This document shows positions 25,921-35,265 of a stretch of 64,000 nt of DNA, one piece after another. The notes under the pieces are model-generated. The model was not told where the DNA came from. It saw only the letters and a program-made list of their open reading frames with translations, and did not search any database. Source of the DNA: Rahnella ecdela (GTDB lineage Bacteria; Pseudomonadota; Gammaproteobacteria; Enterobacterales; Enterobacteriaceae); assembly GCF_019049625.1 (NCBI RefSeq), contig NZ_JAFMOY010000130.1, positions 124,001 through 188,000 of the forward strand. Reading direction: 5' to 3'. How positions within the stretch are numbered: position 1 is the first letter of the stretch; each line of letters starts with the position of its first letter. Both the position numbers and the translations under genes were made by a program.

Positions 25921-27513
25921 TTAACCGCACAACACAGCGGCGCGGGCCGGATCAAGCACGATAAGGCCACTCAGCAGATTCTCCATGTCACTCAGCATCC
26001 GGTTTTTATCCCCGTCGCCACGTTGCGATTTCATCCTCAATAATTTCAGCCGGCGCGCTTTGACTTCAAACACCAACCCCGGTTCCCACTGAGGCAACGT
26101 GAGTGAGAGGCTGTCACTGTCAAGGCTGCTAAGCAGATGCAGCGCCATATCATTTTTACCGTACTGTTCCGACACGCGGGCCATCACCAAACGCAACAGC
26201 CACTGGTGGCGGGCGGTGTTGATGCCTGGTCTGGTTTGTAGCCAGGTCAGGGCGGATTCCACGCCGTCACTGTCTGCCTGTGCCAGCGCCTCAGGTTCCA
26301 GAAGGAGGATGTCATCTTCACCGGAGGTCACGGAGGCCGCAGGTTCATTTCCCCAGCCTGAAACTGATTCCAGCACCTGTTGATTAATCCAGCCTTGTGT
26401 TACTTCATCGGCAAATGGGGTGCCGTCACTCCATGACAAACTTTCCAGTCCCGGCAACCGGGTCAGAAACAGCGCAAGATCCTGTGTGATGCAGGTCGCC
26501 CAGCCTTCATATGGCGCGCCTGCCTTGATCAGCGACTGATGTAAATACCACTGCACGTCGAGCCAAAAATGATTAACACCTTCACCAAACATGGATTCCG
26601 CTTGCTCCAGCAGCTCTACCCAACTCTGTTGCAGGTACAAACGTTTAAGCTGCGCACGATATTCAGGGCGGGGCGGCAGCAGACGGGTGCGGCCACTGGC
26701 ATCAAGCGGCGGCAATTCGTGAACAGTGTCCCAGCGTACACTCTTAATCAGATGATGCCCCGAGAGCCAGCCTTGTGGCTGATCGCGCAGATATTTCGCC
26801 AGCATTTTTGCCTGATCAAGCAGGTCCCGGCCTGATTGCACCGCGCGCAGGGAAGGGGATATGCCCGTACTTTCTGACTGGGAAGATGTTGCGCTGGTTT
26901 GCGGGACAACGGCATTCATTCCGCCAGACTGAGCGAGGCGATTTTCCAGTGCAGCATAAAGCGCACCCAGTTCAGGCCGTGAAGATTCACTCCAGGTGCT
27001 GAGGCCCTGTTCGATAAGCGCCAGTGCGCCAATGATGCGCGCAAAATCCGTTTTATCGACTTCAGGATACAGTGACAGGCTGTCCAGCACGCGGGAACCT
27101 GCGAGCCATTCCAGTGACGTCTTGCGGCTGTTTGCACGCAGCGGATGCAGCGTTTCGCCAAAGCGGTTAATCAGCCCTGCCACCAGGGAAAGTCCGTCAG
27201 CAAGCCCGGTTTCGCCATCACGATGCAAGCGCGCCCAGATGTAGTAGGTGGCAACGCGAACGTCTTTGCACTGACTGGCGAGCAACTTTTCTGCCAGTTC
27301 GCAGGTCAGGGTCGTATCTGCACCGGAAAGTTTGTTGACCTCTTCGCGCATTTGCTGGAAGTCGTCGTCATAACCAGGGTCTTCGCCTGCGGGTTGAGCC
27401 GGTGTTATGGGTTGTAGCCATTTATCCCAAAGAGAGACCTGCTTTTCTGCCTGAGGTAAAAGAGATTCAGGCTCTGCTGCGCAGGCATTGAGCAGCGTGG
27501 TTAAAGTGGCCAT
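25921..27513 (-). CDS. tssA: T6SS cap/assembly protein TssA
   Basis: A 530-residue protein with an ImpA N-terminal domain (residues about 28-150: PAQPAGEDPGYDDDFQQMREEVNK) and a long C-terminal region similar to VasJ (VC_A0119-type). The C-terminal portion contains ARHQWLLRLVMARVSEQYGKNDMALHLL. TssA coordinates tube and sheath extension at the distal end. Its start overlaps the tssM stop by one base. With the VasL-like gene at 20674, this operon has two ImpA-domain proteins. Confidence 0.87.
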   Translation of the reverse strand: MATLTTLLNACAAEPESLLPQAEKQVSLWDKWLQPITPAQPAGEDPGYDDDFQQMREEVNKLSGADTTLTCELAEKLLASQCKDVRVATYYIWARLHRDGETGLADGLSLVAGLINRFGETLHPLRANSRKTSLEWLAGSRVLDSLSLYPEVDKTDFARIIGALALIEQGLSTWSESSRPELGALYAALENRLAQSGGMNAVVPQTSATSSQSESTGISPSLRAVQSGRDLLDQAKMLAKYLRDQPQGWLSGHHLIKSVRWDTVHELPPLDASGRTRLLPPRPEYRAQLKRLYLQQSWVELLEQAESMFGEGVNHFWLDVQWYLHQSLIKAGAPYEGWATCITQDLALFLTRLPGLESLSWSDGTPFADEVTQGWINQQVLESVSGWGNEPAASVTSGEDDILLLEPEALAQADSDGVESALTWLQTRPGINTARHQWLLRLVMARVSEQYGKNDMALHLLSSLDSDSLSLTLPQWEPGLVFEVKARRLKLLRMKSQRGDGDKNRMLSDMENLLSGLIVLDPARAAVLCG

Positions 27514-30500
27514 TACGGCTCCTCAGCGATTGCATCAGGGTCAAAAGGTTGTTCTTCAGATAGCGGTGTTGCCTGAATCAGGAAAATCTGTGCTGGTAAC
27601 GTGAAGTTACGCAGCTGCAACAGTCCGAGCGGACCTTTGCCCAGCTCAGTACGCAATATCCACTGAAGTTGTTGTTTGTCTGATGTGGTGAAAGTCAGCT
27701 GATAACGACCTTCATCCAGCTTTTGTTGCTTAGCCTGCTCAAGCCAGCGGATAAGCCCCCAGGTACCCTGATAATCACCGTACAAACGAGCACCGGCGGA
27801 AGACGCGGTCCACGTCAGCATGGTGCCAGGCTTATAGGTATCACCCGGCCAGCGGAAACTTTGCCAGCTTTCCATCTGATTGAAGTAACGTAGTTTTTGC
27901 CCATCGATCGACAGGTTGGTTTCTACAACGTCAGGAACCGGACGGGCCAGCAGTTCAAAGCGCATTCCCTGACTGCCGTCGGTGAACAGGATGTCGGAGA
28001 TCTGACTAAGCTGGTTAATGGCTGCCAGGAATGCGGGGTTAAACGTGAGCCCCTGGCTGTTCACTTTATCCGGCACCCAGCGGGTCCCTTCTTTATGCAG
28101 AACGCCGCTCAGTTCGCGGGTCAGAAAACTGTCGATACGGCCACTGTCCTTGCGGATAAATTCTGCCAGCATCGGCAGGGAAGCATCACTTTTGCTGACG
28201 GCAAACGGATAGCGTCCGTCAAAAGCGGATTTCCAGTTGTTAACGATGGCGTTTTTCCACTGGTCGTTCAGGCTGGCAGAAGAGGGCTGTAATACGGCTT
28301 CCCATGCCTGGGTCAGCGGCTGGACAAACATAGTCTGACCGAAGCCGCTCCATTCCTCGCCGAGACTCGCGGCAATCAGGCTGCCGTACTCCTGACTGTC
28401 GGTCAGGTCTACACTTTTACCCTGGAACACGGTCTGTGCCAGTACCTGCGTCATTTCCTGCGGATCAGAGGCATTCGCCACCTGCTGAAGTTTCAGTCGC
28501 ACACGGGTTATGCGGGTCAGCAACGTTTGCAAACTGAGAGAACTGTCTGACGACATCATATTCTGAGCGCTGCCTTTGCCCATCAGGGCCAGCAACGGAC
28601 CAAAGGTCTCATCTAGCGGTCCGACCGGTCCGCTGGCGTGCTGGTCAATAGCGGGCTGAGCATCTTTATTGATGAGCGCTTTGGCGGATTTCACCAGAGA
28701 ATCTGACAATGCTTCGTTCTTTTGCCCGGTTTGTCCCTGCCATGCCAGCGTATTCATCAGCGCAATCAGCGGGGACTGACGGACATCGCTCATCAGCGTA
28801 AGCTGATCAATCACATCAGACAGGTTCTTCGCCTCATTCCAGCGCAGGCTGTTGAGGAAATTGAGCCAGCTACCCGCAAAATCAGTGAAATAGCGCTCGG
28901 TCAGGCGTTTTTTTAATGCTTCCGGTGAAATGTCATCGGAGACCGAACGACGGTTATCGCTCAGTACCCAGTCAATTTCCTCGCGACGGGAAGAAACTGC
29001 TTTGTTGATAGCTTCCTGGATTTGTTCATCCCACGCCTTACGGGTGAACATACCCGGAACGACTTCATCAGTTCTGAACAGACGTTGTGCATCGGTATCA
29101 CCCGTCATATCTAGCAGCGTCATGTCTGCATAATTACGGCGCACCGAAAGCAGCATGTTTTCATACAGTGTGCTTTCGGCGTTGCGCTGACCGATCTCAC
29201 CCAGCAAAACCTGCCGTGACTGAGAAACCAGCGAGGTATCCGGTTTGATTTTCCATTCCGGCTGCGTATGCAGATTGGCAGCATAGAACTGCCATAAGTC
29301 GGGAGCCAGGCTCTGCCATAATCCCGGTGATACGCCAGGCCGCTGCGGTTCGGTCGTTTTCATCACTTGTGCGTAAAATACAGCGTCAGCTTTCTCCGGT
29401 CTGGCCATCATCAGATATGCCTTCAGCTGGTCATAACCTGATTTTGCCAGTGCCGCGCGTTTCGGGCTGTTGGCAGGCAGGTTGGCCAGTTCGTTGAGTC
29501 TACGCTGCAAACTCTCAGCCGCGGCATCGCGGATCAGACGGTTACTTGCGCTGCCGTACCACGGCAAAAGCGTCGTGAGCAATTGCACGTTGTGATCCAT
29601 TCCAAAACGCTGATACCACGGCGCACCCTGACTTACGCGAGCTTGAAGGCGGCCAATGTCATTACGCAGGGCCTGTAAGGCAATCAGTTGCTCATCGGAA
29701 ACTGGCTTCGGTTTGGCCAGGTATTGTGCCTGTTCAGCGGCAGACACCATCTGATGTCGGTTCACAGCAAACGAGACTACGCTGCCAATGCCCCATAGGA
29801 CGATCAGTGCGAGCACACCGTTACAGAGCGTTTGCTCCCACGGCAGACCGACGCGGCGACCGCGCGCGGAGCGGCAGTCGTCCAGCACGCTTTGCCAGTT
29901 GGCAGGCGGTGTCCAGGTTTTATGATGTACAGCGTCAGCCACCGGTGCGGTCTGCGGCAAACTGAACATCAAACCGCGCAGCGGAATGCGTGCGGCATAA
30001 TCGGCAAACCACGGTGTCAGGGACTGACGCCAGCGGACAGCAGCGGTTTCGCCGAGCGACTGTGCCAGACGCAGCAGAAAATCGTGTGACGGGTGGATAA
30101 ATATCTGCTGCATTCCCTGCTGGCGCAGAAGGGGGATCAGCGATTTAAGTTGATTTTCAACTGATTGCGCAGTGGCATTTGCCGGGAAAATAACCCCGAC
30201 GGGTTGCTCAATGCGCTCGTCTTGAGACCAGTCGCTTTCGCAAACCTGCCACAGATACACCGGCGGCTGATAACGTAGGGCTTCACCGGTTTTCTCAAGC
30301 GAACGCAGGCCGTCGTCCATCCACTGTGCGGTTTTGCTTTGAGACGCGGTAATCGCCCAGATGATGCCATCCAGCGGGCGGGTACGTCGCAGTTTGCGCC
30401 ATTCCGGCAGACGCGCATTGTCTGCAGATCCATGCAAACTCCCACCGTGAATAAGCACCGTACGCTGACCTTCCAGCCAGCCCTGAGCTGCCAGAGTCGG

Positions 30501-30896
30501 TGCCAGCGCAGCAATGTGTTCCGGTTCTCCGGCGACCATCAGCAGGCGGACTTTATAACGCCAGAACAAGCCGTAGCGGCGGCGCAGTCGGGTTTTGAGC
30601 TGGGTATGAAACTGAGATGGTTTTACCTCATCTGAGGTAGATTCAGGAAAGTTTCCATTATTTCCACCAGAGAGTAATTTTATACCTCCCCGCTGGAATG
30701 ATATCCCAGCAAATAATAAGGTTATAAATATCAATGCTGCCAACATGATATATAACCAAAGATATATCTTTTCTTTGGTATTAATCCAGCCAAAGCCTTC
30801 GGCATAGAAATAACAAAACCCTGCCGAAACGCAAGCTATTATAATGAGAAAAAAGAGTAGCCCGAAGATTCTCCATCCGTTGCCTTTCCCGATCAC
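27513..30896 (-). CDS. tssM: T6SS inner-membrane core protein TssM (IcmF/VasK)
   Basis: A 1127-residue protein. Two N-terminal membrane helices (about 10-32 and 44-66) are followed by a cytoplasmic domain, a third helix (about 358-378, GVLALIVLWGIGSVVSFAV) and a large periplasmic part, as in TssM of E. coli (1129 residues). The cytoplasmic domain reads MVAGEPEHIAALAP where some TssM proteins have a P-loop, so no Walker A is present. It joins TssJ and TssL as the membrane complex. It overlaps the unknown gene upstream by 4 nt and tssA by 1 nt. Confidence 0.92.
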   Translation of the reverse strand: MIGKGNGWRIFGLLFFLIIIACVSAGFCYFYAEGFGWINTKEKIYLWLYIMLAALIFITLLFAGISFQRGGIKLLSGGNNGNFPESTSDEVKPSQFHTQLKTRLRRRYGLFWRYKVRLLMVAGEPEHIAALAPTLAAQGWLEGQRTVLIHGGSLHGSADNARLPEWRKLRRTRPLDGIIWAITASQSKTAQWMDDGLRSLEKTGEALRYQPPVYLWQVCESDWSQDERIEQPVGVIFPANATAQSVENQLKSLIPLLRQQGMQQIFIHPSHDFLLRLAQSLGETAAVRWRQSLTPWFADYAARIPLRGLMFSLPQTAPVADAVHHKTWTPPANWQSVLDDCRSARGRRVGLPWEQTLCNGVLALIVLWGIGSVVSFAVNRHQMVSAAEQAQYLAKPKPVSDEQLIALQALRNDIGRLQARVSQGAPWYQRFGMDHNVQLLTTLLPWYGSASNRLIRDAAAESLQRRLNELANLPANSPKRAALAKSGYDQLKAYLMMARPEKADAVFYAQVMKTTEPQRPGVSPGLWQSLAPDLWQFYAANLHTQPEWKIKPDTSLVSQSRQVLLGEIGQRNAESTLYENMLLSVRRNYADMTLLDMTGDTDAQRLFRTDEVVPGMFTRKAWDEQIQEAINKAVSSRREEIDWVLSDNRRSVSDDISPEALKKRLTERYFTDFAGSWLNFLNSLRWNEAKNLSDVIDQLTLMSDVRQSPLIALMNTLAWQGQTGQKNEALSDSLVKSAKALINKDAQPAIDQHASGPVGPLDETFGPLLALMGKGSAQNMMSSDSSLSLQTLLTRITRVRLKLQQVANASDPQEMTQVLAQTVFQGKSVDLTDSQEYGSLIAASLGEEWSGFGQTMFVQPLTQAWEAVLQPSSASLNDQWKNAIVNNWKSAFDGRYPFAVSKSDASLPMLAEFIRKDSGRIDSFLTRELSGVLHKEGTRWVPDKVNSQGLTFNPAFLAAINQLSQISDILFTDGSQGMRFELLARPVPDVVETNLSIDGQKLRYFNQMESWQSFRWPGDTYKPGTMLTWTASSAGARLYGDYQGTWGLIRWLEQAKQQKLDEGRYQLTFTTSDKQQLQWILRTELGKGPLGLLQLRNFTLPAQIFLIQATPLSEEQPFDPDAIAEEP

Positions 30897-32077
30897 ATTC
30901 TTTCTCCTTTGCTCATTACATATGGACGAACGGTATTAAAAATAATATTTTTCTGTTCGCAACAAGCGATCAGATTGGTATTTTTATTTTTTTCTGCTGT
31001 GAGTGTGGCTAAAGATAATGCAACCCATGGGCCCGGAGATGTGAGGAATAGGTCTAAATCCGTTATCTCATACTGATTGTTTAGTTTTTCTGAGATGGTT
31101 AATAGTGTTAGTGCCGTGGTTGCCTGTGTTTTTACCTCTTCGCTAACTCCGCTCAAGTATATCGATGTGGCGTTTTTAAACTCAAATTGATACTCACTCA
31201 TATCGATAAGGTTATCTTCTATAGAATCTTTATTGGACAGCATAGGTCTATATAAATAACCACAGCAAGGCATGTCTTTATTTAATTCTTTAGTATGGTT
31301 AGCAAAGAGAAAAATACAACCACTTTCAGTCATAATGTCTTTTGTTTTTTTCTCTGCAAACAACTGAATGCTTATAATAATAGTAACATTTTTTGATTTT
31401 TCGTTTAATAATCTTGATGTGATTGTGGCGTAGGTGTCATCAGAAAATATATGGCCGGACAAAAGGTTGTGTGATAAACCCATCGCAGTCCATATATTGG
31501 AAAATTCATCCCATAATGTGAGGTCTGGTTCTTTAATAAAAATTACATCAAAGTTAGAATGCAGACTGATTCGTTGTATTTTCCCTCGCAATGAAAAAAG
31601 TAATTCCTGTAAAATACTCTGATAGGTCACCAGACCAAAGTCGCTTTCTTTAAATAAATTTCGCTGATTTTTTACTACTGGCAGAGACGACTTGCTGATG
31701 ATTTTATTTTTATCATTTTGCACTGGAAGTAGCAATTGATGGCCGATGATGTGAAGCTGCTGGCTACACCAGTTGCGCCAGTGATTTTTTATGGCGAGTG
31801 ATTCTTCTAACCATGCTTCATGATTGACCTGTTCAATTCCAGTTTTGTAGCAATGTAACGCAAATAGAAAAAGTAACACAACTACCATAGCTAATGAGAC
31901 GGCAGCTCCAGCTTGATAAGTTTCGCTTTTAAAATTCAATAATTTGGCAATGTAAAAAAAGACAAAAATAATAGTAGTTAATGAAATAAATAGAGTAATC
32001 CAGACCTTCATATTTACACGACTAATTTTTTTATCGCTTTGAATTTTCTGAATAGGCCATGACAGAGGGTCCATCAT
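30893..32077 (-). CDS. Unknown membrane protein coupled to tssM
   Basis: A 394-residue protein with two N-terminal membrane helices (VWITLFISLTTIIFVFFYIA and AGAAVSLAMVVVLLFLFALH) and a soluble remainder of about 300 residues. The frame is open to a TTG at 32110, but the ATG at 32077 follows AAGGA. Its end overlaps tssM by 4 nt (ATGA), so it is translated with it. The DNA is clearly more AT-rich than the secretion genes around it. Two N-terminal helices plus a cytoplasmic domain are the same topology as the start of TssM and of the OmpA-like protein at 44123, but I see no firm sequence match. Its role is unknown; a structural accessory or an immunity function are both possible. Confidence 0.7.
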   Translation of the reverse strand: MMDPLSWPIQKIQSDKKISRVNMKVWITLFISLTTIIFVFFYIAKLLNFKSETYQAGAAVSLAMVVVLLFLFALHCYKTGIEQVNHEAWLEESLAIKNHWRNWCSQQLHIIGHQLLLPVQNDKNKIISKSSLPVVKNQRNLFKESDFGLVTYQSILQELLFSLRGKIQRISLHSNFDVIFIKEPDLTLWDEFSNIWTAMGLSHNLLSGHIFSDDTYATITSRLLNEKSKNVTIIISIQLFAEKKTKDIMTESGCIFLFANHTKELNKDMPCCGYLYRPMLSNKDSIEDNLIDMSEYQFEFKNATSIYLSGVSEEVKTQATTALTLLTISEKLNNQYEITDLDLFLTSPGPWVALSLATLTAEKNKNTNLIACCEQKNIIFNTVRPYVMSKGERM

Positions 32078-32126
32078 ATTTTTATTATTCCTTTGTTCAA
32101 AAGTTACCAATGAGAACTAATGGTTA

Positions 32127-33107
32127 TTATTGCACTGATCTCTTGCATTCCTTTATAATTTGTTCCCAGTCTTGAATGCTGAAGTTTTTAACCAGCAATC
32201 GGTAACTCGTATCTTTCATATGAACGGAGGAATCAATCATCTCTTGCAGTCTTCTACTCTGATATATCAAAGGATGTTTGGTAAGTATATGAATGCCGAA
32301 TAATCGGCAGTCATCTCTATTCTCTAAAAATTTTGCGTAGGACATCGATTCCAGAGCTACCAGTAACCATCGGTGTGCTAGCAATTCATTCACGCGTTCT
32401 TCAAATAGATATTCATTTCGGTAACATCTCATTATGTCGTTTATTACAGAGAGGTGCTGTATTTTTCTCCATGTATTGTTATCTATTGATAATGAAAAAT
32501 CCATTTGCCGTTGGTGATTGTAATATCCCTCTTGATTGATTATTTGTGCATCTCCGTCAATGTAATACCAGCGTTGTACAGAACCTAATAATCGAGATTG
32601 CTGCCAGTTGTCTAAAACGCTTAACGTGATATTGATTATTGAGGGATCAAAGAAACGTAATAAAAACTCACCTTCTCCGGAAATAGTTTGAATTGCAGTC
32701 GAAGACAGGTGCCTGGCAACGTAATCGCAGGAATGAGGTGTGATAAGCCAGCCATAAACACTTCTCCCCGCCCCCGCATCAAGGTGCTTAGGTGAAATTT
32801 CATGCAGTGTCGCATCAATGCTTAAATTAAAAAGTTCTATGTCAGAACTGTTATTCAGATTGAGTGGAATTAAAAATAGCTCGAAAACATCATAAAGTTC
32901 TGTATGTGAAAACTTAACAATCTGTACTTCCTTTCCTTTAAGGGCATCCCAGAGAGGATTTTCAGGATTAATGTTTCGCAAGGTCGGATCTAACAGCAAA
33001 AGGCAATTTTCGTTTTCATTAATTATGTTATGGAGGAGTTCATTTTTAATGGTTTTAGATTTTTTTTGAATATCGTCTTCAGTGTAGTCGAATAAAATAT
33101 TTCGCAA
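32127..33107 (-). CDS. DUF4123 domain protein, probable T6SS effector chaperone
   Basis: A 326-residue cytoplasmic protein. The N-terminal half shows the DUF4123 pattern: LLLLDPTLRNINPENPLWDAL, then GWLITPHSCDYVARHLSS and GEFLLRFFDPSII. Proteins of this family (Tap-1/TEC) load an effector onto its VgrG. The gene lies in the effector-immunity block, though here it follows the immunity-like genes instead of sitting between vgrG and the effector. It is AT-rich like its neighbours, suggesting a horizontally exchanged cassette. Likely client: the MIX effector at 35262-38081. Confidence 0.8.
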   Translation of the reverse strand: MRNILFDYTEDDIQKKSKTIKNELLHNIINENENCLLLLDPTLRNINPENPLWDALKGKEVQIVKFSHTELYDVFELFLIPLNLNNSSDIELFNLSIDATLHEISPKHLDAGAGRSVYGWLITPHSCDYVARHLSSTAIQTISGEGEFLLRFFDPSIINITLSVLDNWQQSRLLGSVQRWYYIDGDAQIINQEGYYNHQRQMDFSLSIDNNTWRKIQHLSVINDIMRCYRNEYLFEERVNELLAHRWLLVALESMSYAKFLENRDDCRLFGIHILTKHPLIYQSRRLQEMIDSSVHMKDTSYRLLVKNFSIQDWEQIIKECKRSVQ

Positions 33108-33156
33108 GGCATTCTCCCTATATCCTTGGTTGAATTGAAGTATTTCTCATGGAGTA

Positions 33157-34185
33157 TTAATAGTAATACCAGTATTCATAGGAGCCTGCCCACTTGCTGG
33201 TCGGGCGGAGAGGTTTATCTTTTCGTTTGGGGGAATACCATTTCCCCTGACGTTTAAGCTTTCGTTCATGTTTACCGGTAGCTTGATTTAAATCAATTTG
33301 TTCTACATTTTGCCAGCCCATTACTCTGAATATATCTTCGGCTAATTTACAAGTGGTATGGGCATAGGCTTTATAGGCTGAAATAGCGAGTGAAATTGCG
33401 ATGCCGCAATAAACAGTAAGCCCAATCCCCCACATGATGAGATTACTTTTATCCCTTGGATCGACAACACTTATCAATCCTTCCCAGTAACTTTCGCCTG
33501 CGAAGAAAGGCATAGTAAAAAGCGTAAATCCCACGAGTAAGGCAATTATTATAAACATATATTTTGTTCTTAACATGCCATAGGCATAAGAACCCATATC
33601 ACACCGGGGGCATACGGAAATAATTCTTTCCTGTGGCAACGCAATAGCGTAGACCTCGTAATGATCCACCTGCCACTCCGCTACGAGTTCGACGTCATCA
33701 CCGACTTTCAGGTCGGTCATACCTACCCAGCCCCGGAAAGGCATTCCTTTTATCTGCCCCTGAATATAGTCAGCCGTGCTGACCAGTGGTTTATCTTCAG
33801 AAGCCGCAAGGGCACTGAGTGCTGGGCTACCGACGGCAATGGCGGTGAGACCCCCGGCCAATCGCTGGTTATCTGAGGCACTGGGCAGGGTATTAGTCCG
33901 GTAAAAGTCCACATCAAAATCGGCCTGACAGCGGAGGCGGCTAAAGGCTTCGAGTTTGCCGGTGACTTTATAAAGGCCGTGGACAGGCGGGAGCATGGGA
34001 GGAGGCGGGAGTGCCATCAAGCGATTGGTTGCTTCCTGATATGCAGCCTCTCTCATTGCAATTCTCTCTAATGTTGCATCAGGGGCATTATCACGGTATC
34101 TATTTTTAGACCCTTCCCACATATCTTTTTTATTTTGTACTTCTTCTTGTAATTCACGCAATTTGACCGGTTTTTCCCCTCTCAT
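33157..34185 (-). CDS. T6SS-linked membrane protein, probable immunity protein, copy 2
   Basis: A 342-residue protein. The N-terminal soluble part (about 1-200) begins MRGEKPVKLRELQEEVQNKK and includes YKVTGKLEAFSRLRCQADFDVDF. Two membrane segments follow (MFIIIALLVGFTLFTMPFF and MWGIGLTVYCGIAISLAISA), then a basic tail ending SYEYWYYY. It is a tandem paralogue of the protein at 34243-35265, nearly identical outside the membrane region. Because the pair follows a pore-forming-type effector, immunity at the inner membrane is the best guess. Proteins with a similar GKLE-x-F...ADF segment are often labelled putative T6SS effectors, so the role is not certain. Confidence 0.7.
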   Translation of the reverse strand: MRGEKPVKLRELQEEVQNKKDMWEGSKNRYRDNAPDATLERIAMREAAYQEATNRLMALPPPPMLPPVHGLYKVTGKLEAFSRLRCQADFDVDFYRTNTLPSASDNQRLAGGLTAIAVGSPALSALAASEDKPLVSTADYIQGQIKGMPFRGWVGMTDLKVGDDVELVAEWQVDHYEVYAIALPQERIISVCPRCDMGSYAYGMLRTKYMFIIIALLVGFTLFTMPFFAGESYWEGLISVVDPRDKSNLIMWGIGLTVYCGIAISLAISAYKAYAHTTCKLAEDIFRVMGWQNVEQIDLNQATGKHERKLKRQGKWYSPKRKDKPLRPTSKWAGSYEYWYYY

Positions 34186-34222
34186 AATACCTCCTTAATT
34201 GCTGCGCTGAGCCTTTCTGATA
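34186..34222. repeat. Duplication scar: copy of the effector gene 3' end
   Basis: The gap between the two immunity-like genes repeats the last codons of the effector gene together with its internal GGAGG ribosome site. Bases 34186-34220 match 35266-35300 except at one position. This marks one boundary of a tandem duplication of about 1080 bp. Confidence 0.85.
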
Positions 34223-34242
34223 CCTGGTGGTAAATATTTTAA

Positions 34243-35265
34243 TTAATAGTAATACCAGTATTCATAGGAACCTGCCCACTTGCTGGTCGGGCGGAGAGGT
34301 TTATCTTTTCGTTTGGGGGAATACCATTTCCCCTGACGTTTTAGTGTTCGTTCATGTTTAGCGGTGGTTTTATTTAGGTCAATTTCGTCAACAACTTTCC
34401 AATCCATCACCCTGAATATATCTTCGGCTAATTTGCAAGTGGTCGATGCATAGGCTTTATAGGCGAAAACTGCGATAGCGATAGAGGCTAGTGCATTGAC
34501 TATCCCGAAGATTAGCCAAAGCTTTCCATAAACCTTCATTTCCAATAGTTTATTCATAGCAGTAATGTAATCACCATCGAGGGCGCATGGAGTTACAAAA
34601 AAGAAAATCATCATCAGGAGAGTGAAGGTAATAAGCATGTATTTCATTCGTAGCCAACAATATGCTGTGCTGCCCATATTACACCGGGGGCATACGGAAA
34701 TAATTCTTTCCTGTGGCAACGCAATAGCGTAGACCTCGTAATGATCCACCTGCCATTCCGCTACGAGTTCGACGTCATCACCGACTTTCAGGTCGGTCAT
34801 ACCGACCCAGCCCCGGAAAGGCATCCCTTTTATCTGCCCCTGAATATAGTCAGCCGTGCTGACCAGTGGTTTATCTTCAGAAGCCGCAAGGGCACCCAGA
34901 GCCGGGCTACCGGCGGCAATGGCGGTGAGACCTCCGGCCAGTCGCTGGTTATCTGAGGCACTGGGCAGGGTATTAGTCCGGTAAAAGTCCACATCAAAAT
35001 CGGCCTGACAGCGCAGGCGGCTAAAGGCTTCGAGTTTGCCGATGACTTTATAAAGGCCGTGGACAGGCGGGAGCACGGGAGGGGGCGGGAGCGTCATTAA
35101 GCGGTTGGCTGCTTCCTGATATGCTGCCTCTCTCATTGCAATTCTCTCTAATGTTGCATCAGGGGCATTATCACGGTATCTGTTTTTAGACCCTTCCCAC
35201 ATATCTTTTTTATTTTGTACTTCTTCCTGTAATTCACGCAATTTGACCGGTTTTTCCCCTCTCAT
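34243..35265 (-). CDS. T6SS-linked membrane protein, probable immunity protein, copy 1
   Basis: A 340-residue paralogue of the protein encoded at 33157-34185. Residues 1 to about 200 and the last 45 differ from copy 2 at only a few positions. The membrane region is different (YMLITFTLLMMIFFFVTPCA and LWLIFGIVNALASIAIAVFA). Its ATG overlaps the effector stop by 4 nt (ATGA), and GGAGG lies within the effector's last codons, so translation of effector and this protein is coupled. That arrangement favours a cognate immunity role. Confidence 0.72.
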   Translation of the reverse strand: MRGEKPVKLRELQEEVQNKKDMWEGSKNRYRDNAPDATLERIAMREAAYQEAANRLMTLPPPPVLPPVHGLYKVIGKLEAFSRLRCQADFDVDFYRTNTLPSASDNQRLAGGLTAIAAGSPALGALAASEDKPLVSTADYIQGQIKGMPFRGWVGMTDLKVGDDVELVAEWQVDHYEVYAIALPQERIISVCPRCNMGSTAYCWLRMKYMLITFTLLMMIFFFVTPCALDGDYITAMNKLLEMKVYGKLWLIFGIVNALASIAIAVFAYKAYASTTCKLAEDIFRVMDWKVVDEIDLNKTTAKHERTLKRQGKWYSPKRKDKPLRPTSKWAGSYEYWYYY

